The notes: generated by a model not told the origin, from the letters alone. Counted from the first letter of the stretch, positions 25,265-36,711 are shown. The stretch is DNA of 64,000 nucleotides from Cylicocyclus nassatus (GCA_958299035.1 CATQJL010000001.1:76963594-77027593); one strand, 5' to 3'. Translations and numbers: made by a program.

Positions 25265-25375
25265 TAATACCGATTCAGGTTTGTTCTTCAGAGATACATT
25301 TGGCGCAGGTTGACGTGTTGTTTCCGCCGAATCGCTGCCAATCTTCTTACATTTTCTGTTCCGTCAAACACACCT
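25265..25375 (-). pseudogene. decayed copy of the last cystatin-like exon
   Basis: Reading the minus strand, this stretch aligns with the last exon of the gene at 26626-27790 (shared words GATTGGCAGC versus GGTTGGCAGC, CAAATGT and AACAA(A/G)CCT before the stop). Length differences break the frame. The 3' flank is duplicated too: 25190-25265 resembles 26495-26560 (CATTCACTTCAAATC). No copies of the earlier exons were found, so this is a partial tandem duplicate. Confidence 0.6.
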
Positions 25376-25689
25376 AAGATGATTTTTGCGCATTCTTATG
25401 ACGAGCCGTGAGTCGACTTTGACTCACCCTTGACAATGTAGTTTGACAATATATTTTTCTATTATTGGTTGTATTAGGTCTACTTTGGGGGTACATAGCA
25501 AGAGTTGGGCATTCGCTTTTGCCTGATTTTTTTATGCAGCATGAATAGGCCTGGCCATGTTTGAGCCAAGATTTCTCATCAGGATTTTCGATAATCTAAT
25601 ATTGATAAGCTTTTTTGCAGCACAAAATTCGCAGTCGTTGCCTGTATCTTGAGAAAATCCGACCATTTTCTTTAGATTTAGAGGGAGGA

Positions 25690-25800
25690 CGCGCAGGAGG
25701 AAGCAAAGGCCTAGCCGGCAGTGTCCGCAGGAGATAATTAGAGGCGCAAGCACTGCGCCGGAGATCTGGCCAGGAACCAAGAAAACTTGGCAGGAATGCA
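25690..25800 (-). repeat. dispersed repeat R1, copy 1
   Basis: One of four copies of a roughly 100-bp module recognisable by CTTGCCAA..T, GCGCTTGCGC-like and CTCCTGCGG words. Other copies are at 26036-26150 (+), 31990-32125 (-) and 33155-33262 (+). Copies 1 and 2 point away from each other. Confidence 0.6.
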
Positions 25801-26035
25801 ATCATTTAATTTATCAATTCAAGGTTTCACCTTGGACTGCTGACTTCAAGTTTACCTTCCCCTCCATTTTCTAACTTGAATCGTGAAAATTCTTTATGGA
25901 GAGTTTCTTTTTCGAATGACAGTAATTTCTTTAAGAGAAGCCATGAAAAGTGGATTTTAAAACTTCTACTCGTATATCTCGTGCTTTTTCCCAAGCAGAG
26001 TCATGAAATACGTTTTCACATGGTCTTCTTCAAGT

Positions 26036-26150
26036 TTCTTTGCCAAGTTGTTTTGGATCCTTGCCATATCTTCCCCACAGTGCTTGCGCTCTTAACTGTC
26101 TCCTGTGGATATGGCGGCAGGGCCTTTGGTTCCTCCTGTTACGCCGCCGA
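26036..26150 (+). repeat. dispersed repeat R1, copy 2
   Basis: The plus-oriented partner of the copy at 25690-25800, sharing TTGGATCCTTGCC, CACAGTGCTTGCGCTC and CCTTTGGTTCCTCCTG. Any open frame over it is not supported as a gene. Confidence 0.6.
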
Positions 26151-26625
26151 TTTAGAGCAAGGAAAGTAAAAGGATATCCATGTTTTAGTCACTTGTTTCT
26201 GAAGGCATGGAACTCCGGTTTAAACAAAGATTTGCGAACATGAAAGCACAAATCAAAAACTAGAAGAATCCGGCTTTTAGGCTTCATAGAGAGTTATAAA
26301 GAAAAATTGTTTTTTCTTAGGAATAAGCTCTTTCAAAAAAAAAGAAAATCGCTTAATCATGAGACAACCCAATAGTAACAAGGAATGTCTTTTCAAATGT
26401 GATTTCAAGAGGAAAATGACTATTATGAGGCGCTTTGATGACCGGAGCAATCCAGTTTTCATGCCTTGGGCCAGCTAAATTTTTAGTCTTGAGACGAGAA
26501 ATAAGTTGCGTGAAAGATGCATTCACTTCAAATCATTGCAATTAGTTTATCTTTCAATATTCATGCGAATTTCTCTCGAGCAAATACTTTCAATTTGAAA
26601 TAATAAAGAGATGAAGCAATAATAG

Positions 26626-27790
26626 TCAAGGCTTGTTCTGCTCAGGCACATTTGATACTGGTTGGCATCGAGCTTCCGTTAAATTGCTGCCAACCTTGTT
26701 GCATTCTGTGATCGTAAATGTCGCATTTACATCATTGAAATTACCTATAATAATCCTATGCTTTACCTGATAATGGAATTGTGAGTTGCTTTACCTTCGA
26801 CGTAATAATTTCCTTTTACATCGTCTCCACATTTCTTCTTCTCCAAGACGTCTATTAGCTTTGTAACACTTCCAGCGACAACCTGATTCGCTTCATTCTG
26901 AATATAGGCGGTGTTATTTGATCTACCTTGACTGCCAAAGTAACTCACTCCGAGCATTGTTCTGTAGAGCACAACGTCGTAAGTATCGTTTGCCGGAAAG
27001 TGAATGCCTAAAAAATTTGAGATGATGTTTGTGAACGACAAACAAAAAGCTCAGTAATTAAAAGCCATTACACATTCAAGAGGCCATAGATTCCCAGATT
27101 GGTCTAGAGTACTGTTCCACCAAAGGAAACATAATGAGTCGTAATAGGCGGATAATGTTAGAGGCATTGGTGGAGGAGTTACATTTTGAACTTTTACGTC
27201 AAGATTCACATAGTTCTTCTACCAACGCGCTCACCGGAAATTTGAAAATTCGAGCGAACAATTCTGTGACCAAGGCAGGCGATATACTCCTCGAGGAGTA
27301 TAGCATGGCGACGATCGATATGCATCAAATACGTGTAAAACCGGCGATTTTTGTCGCCGATATTGGCGATCGCCAGTCGTAGCGACTGGTGATCGCCAGT
27401 CGCCAGTGTTGGCGACTGCACGTTTGATACGTATCGATTAGTGACCGGCGATCGTCCGTCGTAGCGACTGGCGATCGCCAATATTGGCGACTACACGTTT
27501 CATATGTATCGATTTGACGTGTGGTAACTTGTTTGGCGATTGGCGATCGCCAGTCGCTATACTCCTCGAGGAGTATAGCGCCTGCCTGAAGCATAATTTT
27601 TGTGTGTTTATTTCTACTTCCAGTGACTAAAACCGGTGATTTCAAGCATAAACTTACTATAGCATGTCTTGGAATATTTCTTTTCGCCGCCTTCTTTCAA
27701 AGCTGGTTGCTGCGTATTTCTTTTCACTCTGCGACAATTGCATATTGTGAAGATTGTTGCACACAAAAACAGGAATAGTAGAGTATTCAT
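26626..27790 (-). CDS. cystatin-like secreted cysteine-protease inhibitor
   Basis: Exons 27658-27790, 26795-27007 and 26626-26744 join in phase to 154 codons plus stop. The N-terminus MNTLLFLFLCATIFTICNC is a signal peptide. QVVAG at residues 86-90 is the exact first binding loop motif of cystatins, and the next cysteine (C104) follows after 13 residues, the spacing seen in type 2 cystatins. Later cysteines are C130 and C142. The C-terminal Pro-Trp loop of cystatins is not visible, and the tail reads CQPVSNVPEQNKP, so the protein is divergent. TTTTCAG lies one base before the ATG, a likely spliced-leader acceptor. Intron 1 holds an inverted-repeat element. In parasitic nematodes, secreted cystatins inhibit cathepsins and modulate host immunity; that role is inferred here. 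Confidence 0.7.
27274..27588. mobile_element. inverted-repeat element in cystatin intron 1
   Basis: Both ends carry GGCAGGCG or CGCCTGCC next to the 18-bp perfect palindrome ATACTCCTCGAGGAGTAT. The interior repeats GGCGATCGCCAGTCG-type words in both orientations. No gene is inside; the overlapping frames on both strands are repeat artefacts. Confidence 0.75.
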
Positions 27791-27791
27791 T

Positions 27792-27800
27792 CTGAAAATG
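27792..27800 (-). promoter_or_regulatory. likely spliced-leader acceptor of the cystatin gene
   Basis: On the minus strand CATTTTCAG ends one base before the start codon. Without an upstream exon this fits an SL1 trans-splice acceptor. Inferred from sequence only. Confidence 0.5.
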
Positions 27801-28296
27801 AAGTTATGAAGCACATTTCCAGTGTCGTTCGGTTGGTGCAAGAGAACGACGATTACAGCGGGATTAGCTCTCAACATAAAATTTGCACCATTAGATACTG
27901 GTTCGTTGTAAAGCTGCAATGATTTTTTTGAAAGAGTGCAAATGAGGCTACGTCTTGTTTATTGGAGGTTATATAGGCGACAAATCTTTTATCCTAAATC
28001 AAAAAGTTTTCAAAGAATGCTCGTATCACAATGATTTGAAAAGTTTACTCGCAGGCTTCGATTGCTATAGCCTTACAGCCTTGCAGTAGAATTGACAGTT
28101 GCAAAATTCACATTTCTGCACGATAAAATCTTGAATAATGAAATACAGAATGTACAGAACATGGAAGATGACATTTCTCAGAAGCTTCATCAAGAGATAT
28201 TGAGTTTCGAATATAACAACGATAACTATATCTTGAAATATTTTGTCGACTTGCTTTGATTCTTTTCGCTTTGCTTCGAATTGCGAATATCGATAA

Positions 28297-29493
28297 CTAG
28301 CTGGCTTACCCGGCTCCGCCGTATCCGGACCAAACTTGGCACACATACACTTCGGGCCCCGGCGCGTGTCATAGTCCACTTTTCGTTATCGATCGATGTC
28401 GATTTTACCGATTTTTATCGATTTTTTCGCAGAGTTCACCTACAGGGCTAGGAGTTGGCACAGGGGGGAAGTGAGCATGGGGATTCCGAATACAATATTA
28501 GTTTTCAGAATTATCGGTTACTTTTATTGATTTTATCGATTTTTTGTAAATTTTGACATGCGATGCTGGGATTTTGCACAGAAGGGTAATCGAGCATGCC
28601 GATTACGAACACAATATTAGTTTTCAGGATCGTCCATTACTTTTATCGATTTTATCGATTTTTTCGTAAAGTTTGACCTGCGGGGCTGGGAGTTTGCACA
28701 GGGGGGTAATCGAGCATGCAGATTACGAATACAATATTAGTTTTTGGAATTATCCATTACTTCTATCGATTTTATCGATTTTGCAAAATTTGAGCTAGGG
28801 GGCTGGAATTTGGCACAGGGGTGTAATCGAGCATGCTGATCACCCCCTTGGGGATGATCAGCATGCTCGATTACCCCCCTGTGCCAACTCCCAGCCCCCT
28901 AGCTCAAACTTTGCAAAAAATCGATAAAATCGATAAAAGTAATCGATAATCCCGAAAACCAATATTGTATTCGGAATCCCCATGCTCGATTACCCCCCTG
29001 TGCGAACTCCCAGCCCCGTAGCTCAAACTTTGCAAAAAAATCGATAAAATCGATAAAAGTAATCGATAATCCTGAAAACCAATATTGTATTCGGAATCCC
29101 CATGCTCGATTACCCCCCTGTGCCAACTCCCAGCCCCGTAGCTCAAACTTTGCAAAAAAATCGATAAAATCGATAAAAGTAATCGATAACCCTGAAAACC
29201 AATATTGTATTCGGAATCCCCATGCTCGATTACCCCCCTGTGCCAACTCCCAGCCCCGTAGGTGCACTCAGCAAAAAAATCGATAAAAATCGATAAAATC
29301 GATATCGATCGATGACGAAAAGTAGCCTATGACACCCGCCGGGGCCCGAAGTGTATGTGTGCCAAGTTTGGTCCCGATCGGTTCAGAAATGGAATTTTCT
29401 ATTCGGAACATACGTACACACATACATACAGACAGACATACAGACAGACATACAGACAGACAGACAAACAGACATTCAGCTTTATATATAAGA
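28297..29493 (-). mobile_element. non-autonomous Helitron, copy A (minus)
   Basis: Read on the minus strand it starts TCTTATATATAAAGCTGAATG, ends GCCAGCTAG, and sits between A and T, the rule for Helitrons. A TCTG/TATG microsatellite follows the 5' end. Tandem units of about 120 bp rich in ATCGAT follow, then a palindromic core (GCATGCTGATCA, near 28831-28866), then inverted units. No Rep-helicase is encoded. Frames such as 28899-29267 exist only because the unit length is a multiple of three. Confidence 0.85.
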
Positions 29494-30103
29494 TAGCCAG
29501 TTTTACCGGAAATTTTTGCTTAGCACATTTTTTCAAAAAGTGAATGGATCTTGTCGGAGCTTTTACTGTCTCCTATTTCGTTTTGATACGATTTTATATG
29601 AAGTTTCAATAAAAACTGGGAAGCGATGAGCGGCAATAATACGAAGTGAAGCTGCAACCACGGGGACATTTAAACCTTTCTCACGAACACTTGAGTCAGT
29701 GGTTTATTCAGCAGTAAACCACAACAAAAAGCGGATTGCTGGGCAAATTGTGCAAAATTCTGTGCAACATGCGTGCAGCGATAAAAAAACTAAATCGCAA
29801 ATCGCTGAATTCTCCCCTATTCTCTCTGCTGCCCAGCCCATCAATTAGAAAAAAGGTTGGGCTCTGCTTTTATGCTAGAATAAAAAAATTATATGTAGAA
29901 GCTAACAATTGGTTAGGTAAACCATTAGACGCGATAGTTTCTGTTCACATATTTACCGGTAGCTGCGACAGATTTATCTTCAAAAATCAGTCAGAGCACC
30001 TTGAGTTACCCTAGTTCTTGCTGTTTGTCTTTCTTCCTATTTCTCTTTCTTGCATGCCTACTTACTCAACCACCACAGACAGAAAACAGTAGCAATAAGA
30101 ACA
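29494..30103. other. spacer between inverted Helitrons
   Basis: 610 bp of AT-rich sequence with no gene supported. A frame at 29736-30014 has no motif or splice context. Confidence 0.5.
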
Positions 30104-31299
30104 TCTTATATATAAAGCTGAATGTCTGTTTGTCTGTCTGTCTGTATGTCTGTCTGTCTGTCTGTATGTCTGTCTGTCTGTACGTATGTTCCGAATAGAA
30201 AATTCCATTTCTGAACCGATCCGGACCAAGCTTGGCACACATACACTACGGGCCCCGGCGGGTGTCATAGGCTACTTTTCGTCATCGATCGATATCGATT
30301 TTATCGATTTTTATCGATTTTTTTGCTGAGTTCACCTACGGGGCTGGGAGTTGGCACAGGGGGGTAATCGAGCATGGGGATTCCGAATACAATATTGGTT
30401 TTCAGGATTATCGATTACTTTTATCGATTTTATCGATTTTTTTGCAAAGTTTGAGCTACGGGGCTGGGAGTTCGCACAGGGGGGTAATCGAGCATGGGGA
30501 TTCCGAATACAATATTGGTTTTCAGGATTATCGATTACTTTTATCGATTTTATCGATTTTTTTGCAAAGTTTGAGCTACGGGGCTGGGAGTTGGCACAGG
30601 GGGTAATCGAGCATGGAGATTCCGAATACAATATTGGTTTTCAGGATTATCGATTACTTTTATCGATTTTATCGATTTTTTTGCAAAGTTTGAGCTACGG
30701 GGCTGGGAGTTCGCACAGGGGGGTAATCGAGCATGGGGATTCCGAATACAATATTGGTTTTCGGGATTATCGATTACTTTTATCAATTTTATCGATTTTT
30801 TGCAAAGTTTGAGCTAGGAGGCTGGGAGTTGGCACAGGGGGGTAATCGAGCATGCTGATCACTCCCAAGGGGGGTGATCAGCATGCTCGATTACACCCCT
30901 GTGCAAAATTCCAGCCCCCTAGCTCAAATTTTCAAAAAATCGATAAAATCGATAAAAGTAATGGACGATCCTGAAAACTAATATTGTATTCGTAATCAGC
31001 ATGCTCGATTACCCCCCTGTGCAAAATCCCAGCCTCGCATGTCAAAATTTACAAAAAATCGATAAAATCAATAAAAGTAAACGATAATTCTGAAAACTAA
31101 TATTGTATTCGGAATCTCCATGCTCACTTCCCCCTGTGCCAACTCCTAGCCCTGTAGGTGAACTCTGCAAAAAATCGATAAAAATCGGTAAAATCGACAT
31201 CGATCGATAACGAAAAGTGGACTGTGACACCCGCCGGAGCCCGAAGTGTATGTGTGCCAAGTTTGGTCCGGATACGGCGGAGCCGGGTAAGCCAGCTAG
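30104..31299 (+). mobile_element. non-autonomous Helitron, copy B (plus)
   Basis: Starts TCTTATATATAAAGCTGAAT, ends GCCAGCTAG, between A and T. At 1196 bp it nearly equals copy A and is in opposite orientation, 610 bp away. It has about 4-5 tandem units of 119-120 bp before the core near 30851-30890, against about three in copy A. It ends 44 bp from the stop codon of the carrier gene on the other strand. Confidence 0.85.
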
Positions 31300-31343
31300 T
31301 TTTATATAATATAGACAGGAAAACACCACAATTATATACATTT

Positions 31344-34300
31344 TTACATCAGGTTCTGAATTCTCAAGGTCTCAATAGTTGCGAAGGTATTTTCATAGAC
31401 AAGGAACAGAACAGCATTTACTATAAATCCTCGAAGCGCTAGTGCTAGGCCTCCACGATAAAACGCACGAGTGCCTTCGTTCTGCCATATTCGCTGAGCC
31501 ACTTTAATTGAAGTCCTAAAAATAGCTTTTTTCGCAAATTTAAATTTCACAGATCTGATTTTCTTTGAACGATTAGTCGCTAGAACTTTACGATTGACGG
31601 GGGAGGGGAGGAACGGCAGGGTTCTATCAATCAGTTTGGCTTCAACTACAGTTGAAAATTTTTGAGACTTTTCCTTTGATCCAAGATTAAGGTAGAGCTG
31701 ACTATGCTCCACTCCACACTTCCATACATATTTGTTTCGAAATTCCAACTAAATCGATTATCGATTAGGGCAGATTTCGATGGCTTATATTGACCATCCG
31801 GTGAAACTATCTATGCTGCACATTTTCCACGATCACGTTGTTTTAAATTTCGCAACCCAATCAAAGCAGATTTTGCGACTCATACTAAACATTCTTCTTC
31901 TCTAGACAACTGAAAAAACTTCACATTCAAAATCTCCGCCCTCCCAGTCCCCCGCCTCCTCCCTCAAAACAACAACTTTTCGCCACAGGTTATACAGGAG
32001 AAACCAAAGGCATGCGGTGCAGGAGGAGCCAAAGGCATGCCGCCTGTAGCCGTAGGAGATCATAAGGAGCGCGAGCGCTGTGGAGAAGATTTTGGCAAGG
32101 ATCCAGGAAAACTTGGAGAGAAAATACATCCGAAACGAACATAACTCTTCTTGGAATCAGTTTTCAAGGATACAAAGGAGAGGTTGGGATCAGTATTGAA
32201 ATGCGCATTTTTCAGTAATAGCCTGAATAGATAAACTACTCTGTCTCACTACTCGAGCTCTATTTTTATCAAAAAACTAGCTGGCAAACCCGGCTCCGCC
32301 CGGCCCTGTCATTATTATATTCGTAATCAGCATGCTCGATTACCCCCCTGTGCCAACTCCCAGCCCCGTAGCTCAAATTTTGCAAAAAATCGATAAAATC
32401 GATATCGATCGATAACGAAAAGTAGCCTATGACAGCTCCCTGCCCCGAAGTATATGTGTGCCAAGTTGGTCCAAATCGGTCCAGAAATAAAAATTTCTAT
32501 TCCGCACATACCTACATACAGACATACACACACACATTCAACTTTATATATAAGATGAGCCTTCAAGATTCACCACCAAAAGCTGAAGATTCAAGTTCAA
32601 TGTGTGCTATGTGAAAGATTTTAAGTAAATTTTTTTTGTGAAATTGGATTGGAAATTGAACGTAGGGAGTGGTAATCACGAAATGATGTTAACTTAGTTG
32701 CATGTCATAAACTTTTTCTATTGTGTACAACCTAAAGGGGATTCATGGTTTCAAAGGCAAATCCTTTGAAATCTCTAATGTCAAAATTTAAAATTGAAAT
32801 ATGTTTTAAGTTATGAGACAAACTGTATATTGCATCTTGGCTCAAGACTCCAGATGTGTTCTTATGACATTTTGTTTGCTTTGATTCATTGACCCAACAG
32901 CAAAATATTCCTTTATCTCAAAAAAATTAATTTTGAATGAAAATCCTGGTCTTCAACAATTTGAAACTTCAAAACTCATATAAAACAAAAACTTTTTTTT
33001 TATAGAAAGTTGACTTTTCTTACCACTACAATTCCAAATTTTCACTTACTTTTAGGCCTAGTAAATGCGCCTTCCAAAGTGCATTCAAAATCTGTCTTTC
33101 AAATTTCTTAAGGTCATCTCCAGGCAAAGTTATGAAGGTTTGTTCCTAAGGGATATCTTTGCCAAGTTTTCTTGGATTCTTGCCAAAATATCCTCCACAG
33201 CCCTCGCGCTCTTAATTATCTCCTGCGGATACAGGCGGCAGCCCTTTGGTTCCTCCTGCACCACCCCCAAATATAACGGAACTCACATTCTTCTGCCAGT
33301 ATTGTCGGCTTGAATTCTATTCTTGACGACTTCAATTGGACAAATTGATAGCCAAGACATGACACCCGCACAGCCGCCAGCAAATAGCTGCAAATAAATC
33401 GGAGTGGTTTATTTGTAAAACGAATGCATATTGCCAAATCGTTATGAGCTTAAAGGCAGCGTCCGGGCAGATACGAAAATCTAGAGTACAGGACGCCCGT
33501 CTTGGTAAGGCTCCTGCCCAAGTGGCAATGCACCAATTTGCTTCTGAAGCGAGAAATCTGCTTCAGAAGTGGCGACCGGAACGTCCCGGCGACCGGGACG
33601 AGTTAGTTTGATAGGCCAAAGTGCGCATACTGCACACAGTCAAAACGTAGGGTCCCACAAGACTCTGTGTCTTAGCCTTGGCGGCAGGTGACAAAATTCA
33701 AATCAAGAGCTTCTGGAAAAGCCCGTTTTCGGCGTTTTCGTGCCCTCCAAGCTGCATCTTTAGAATCAGTGGGAGGAATAAGCGCAGGTAAGCGAATAAA
33801 ATTCCATTCAAAATTTTGCCCTGACGCTGCCTTCAAAACTCTCAGAGCAGTGTCCAAATGTATTTGGCTACGTATACTTCTTACGTGAAAGCTGATTGCG
33901 AGGGTTGAACCAATGCTCAAGCGGCAATCAGAGGATTCATGAATAGCCGTGGAGTTTCAATTCTACAGCTTGTAGACGAATGCGAGCGGAGTGTAGGTCC
34001 GGGCACTAATCAGCGTCCTCAGCGTAGATGGTACGGTGTGGGTTAGAGTTTAGAGCTGAATTGCTCGTCTGTTGATAAATTTTGAGAGCTGCCGCTTGAG
34101 CAAATTGATCAAGGACTCTCAATCAGTTTCCATCTAAAAATTACAGGTACCGAACTTGGCCAGGCTCCTACCTGTGCAGCAGTTTCATTAGCGTTTTTTA
34201 GTCGCAAATATCGTAGCAATAGCTCATAGACAGGAATATAGAAGAGATATCCGATGATGTCACGTACAAGAATCACATTACCACCCTGGAAACAAATCTT

Positions 34301-35524
34301 TGGGAAATTTTTGAATGATAAGATTTGATGAATTTTCAGTGACCTTAAACAATCCTCTGATTCCTTCTCTTTCGTATATCCGTTTCGCGCATTCTACCGG
34401 GCCGGAATATAGCTTTGCTGAGTGTACAGAATGATGGGAAACATTTTCACGCTGGACCTAAACGGTGTTGTGATGAGTGAATTCAGGTGAGAAAAGCTGC
34501 GATTATGCTTAATACCTGCAAGCGGGTCTTCAACAATTCAATAGGTATGACAGGGAGAACTTGAGCCACGGTGCCGCAGGTGGAAGCAAACATTATCTGA
34601 AAAAGAGTGTTAAGAAATATAGCAGTTATACCTTAGAAAAACGTAACGCTGGAAGTGTCGGGTTTTTTTCCGCAAACGTGCTTGTCCCACCTCTCCGGCA
34701 CCACGCCCGTTACCTAATTAACAGCGCAAAGCGCGAAGCAAGGGAATTACCTATTCAGAACCACGACAAGTCAAAGTTGTGAGCGATATGCTGTGTTTTT
34801 TTTCTCGAGAAGGAACCAGACGCTTTACATTTACCCAGCCTTGAAGCCCCCCACCCCCCCCCCCCTCTCCCATTCGCATAACTTCGTCGAAGTTTGAAGT
34901 TGAAATTGAAATATTAACTAATATTTCCGACCCCAAAAATTGGCACGAACCTCCTCGTAAAATTTATCCATGCTTTCTCACCTCTCTCATAGGCAAATCC
35001 TTTCTGGCTTCAACATTTGACTCGCCAGGATGCAGTAATCGCAAAGCTGCTCCATAACCAGTAAAAAGTAGAGAGTGAAAGGCTCCTGTTGATAGGAAAG
35101 GCAGCCACATCCCTTTATAGAGACCGTAGATCTTGAAGTAGCAACATTTCATATTACATCATGAGACTATGAACTAACAATTGTAATACACTATTTTTTA
35201 ATGATGCTTTGTTAGAAAAACACTGCCAACTTACACTCTCTTGTTTAGCTGTTTTAAGCATGCAGTCGACTATTCCTTTGTAAGTATTCATGGTCTGCAG
35301 GCGAGCCTTTACCGTATCCAGTGGATGACCAACGATAAGGCCTGCTCCACCTATGCATAAGTGATTATATCAGAGTAGTCCTTATCATAGTTTAGAAAAT
35401 CTAGATCGTCAGTGCAGGATCCAAGAAGTACGCTAGGCATGAAAGAAGTTTAGTCAATAAGTTTTATTTATCATGTGAAGGAAACATTACCAGCAGCCCA
35501 TCCGGCAATGAAATCCGCGTACAT
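31344..35524 (-). CDS. mitochondrial solute carrier, SLC25A45/47/48-like
   Basis: Eight exons in phase (35491-35524, 35235-35350, 34982-35131, 34516-34596, 34344-34412, 34172-34285, 33287-33387, 31344-31515) give 278 residues, the usual size for the family. All three signature repeats are present: PLDTVKAR (21-28), PIELLKTR (118-125) and PIEVVKNR (205-212). Each is preceded by a Gly-rich helix and followed by a G-(L/F)-(F/Y)-(K/R)-G motif (IYGLYKG, GLFKG, AFYRG). The start MYADFIAGWAAGGAG and the GHPLDTVKARLQT context match the SLC25A45/47/48 branch, whose proposed substrates are cationic amino-acid derivatives or choline-like compounds; the substrate here is unknown. It would act in the mitochondrial inner membrane. 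The introns have collected a Helitron (32277-32555), R1 repeats and a MITE (33452-33833). Confidence 0.88.
31990..32125 (-). repeat. dispersed repeat R1, copy 3 (carrier intron)
   Basis: Minus-oriented copy of the module at 25690-25800, inside the last intron of the carrier gene. It pairs with copy 4 at 33155-33262 in the same divergent arrangement as copies 1 and 2. Confidence 0.6.
32277..32555 (-). mobile_element. short non-autonomous Helitron, copy C
   Basis: On the minus strand it begins TCTTATATATAAAGTTGAATG and ends GCCAGCTAG between A and T. Only 279 bp long, with a single internal unit and no palindromic core. It lies in the last intron of the carrier gene, between R1 copies 3 and 4. 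Confidence 0.8.
33155..33262 (+). repeat. dispersed repeat R1, copy 4 (carrier intron)
   Basis: Plus-oriented copy (TTCTTGGATTCTTGCC, CTCGCGCTC, CTCCTGCGGATACAGGCGG) ending about 25 bp before the carrier's next exon. Confidence 0.6.
33452..33833. mobile_element. MITE of the GGCAG(T/C)GTCCGGGCA family in carrier intron
   Basis: AAAGGCAGCGTCCGGGCAGA at the left and GCCCTGACGCTGCCTT at the right are imperfect inverted ends. Family member of the element at 22184-22600. Confidence 0.65.
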
Positions 35525-36590
35525 GGTCCGTCTCCCAAACGCATAAAATCTACCTATAACAAAAAAAATATCTATAACAAAAAAAGTAGTGCGAGAAAGG
35601 AATGAGAGCAAGAGAAACGTCTGGAAACAGATTTTTTGCGTTTCATCAAAGTGAAAGGTATTCACACATCATTATAAGGAGCAGCAATCGCAAATTATAG
35701 CTTTTCGAAATTTTCTTTTAAAAGTTTTTAACGGATTTTTTCAAACTGATAGAACAGCTAGAGGATACAAAAAGAATGATGTTACGAACCTAAACTGCAT
35801 CACCATTGTTATACAAATAACGTATCAGTGTTATGTCACTAATCAATGATAATACCAATCTAGGGCAAGCACAAGACTAGGTCAATGTTTCCTTGAGGAA
35901 GTACAACTCTAGGTGTGACTTCTAGGATCAGTCACTGACAACTGAAAGTTGTTAACGAAGAAGGATGCACTCAAAGTATGGGGTTTATCATTTCATCACC
36001 GATACTCAGAAAGCGAAACTGTGAACTGTTAATACTTTCAACTACTTCCACTTCTAGGGATGTTTGCTTAATAACAGACTTCGAATTGAACAGCAAAATT
36101 TTGATATTACATACTGAATCGGATAGTGAAATTCTGGCACCAAACATTTTACGACGTTCAAGGGGGATCCACTGCAGCGACATTATTGCATAATGCGCTC
36201 CTAAAAAGACTTCTTTGGAAACCTCACTATTGCAATGTTCAGACTTGCGAGGTTCTTACTCTTTACACTTTCGGTTCGCATGATATTTAGCTCACCTTAC
36301 CTAAGTATGTATGACGTCAGAATTCGGTAATATCTACAAAAGATTCAATCTGTACTTAGCGAGTTATTGTTTGTGGAAGTGATACATGTTTCAGAAAGTT
36401 TATAATTTTGTTAAGTTAATTATAATATAGTTAATAGTTAGTTATATAGTTAATTATTGCACAGTTTATAATTTTGTTTCTCTTCGATATAGAGTAGTCA
36501 GAGGAAGCATTTGAGCCGTGATGAATCAAAAGCACCCTTGAAAAAAGACAACGTCAGTGACTGTGCACTTCTTCATAAGAATACAGTTAA
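35525..36590. other. upstream region of the carrier gene, nothing else seen
   Basis: The 5' flank of the minus-strand carrier gene and left flank of the (ATT)n array. TTTTGTTATAG at 35554-35564 (minus) precedes the first exon and may be its trans-splice acceptor. Complementary frames at 35971-36193 show no known motif. Confidence 0.4.

Positions 36591-36711
<121 letters not shown>

Noticed and set aside
30351..30812. 153-codon plus-strand ORF (and the 122-codon mirror at 28899-29267)
   Set aside because: It is produced by Helitron tandem units of 120 bp, a multiple of three, so stops are absent in one frame. The protein is one repeated unit with no domain.
28840..31000. regularly spaced repeats resembling a CRISPR array
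   Set aside because: Units are contiguous with no unique spacers, lie inside Helitron ends, and the genome is eukaryotic.
34413..34417. carrier exon starting at CTCAG|CAAAG
   Set aside because: The phase would not match the preceding exon; the acceptor five bases later gives a continuous carrier sequence.
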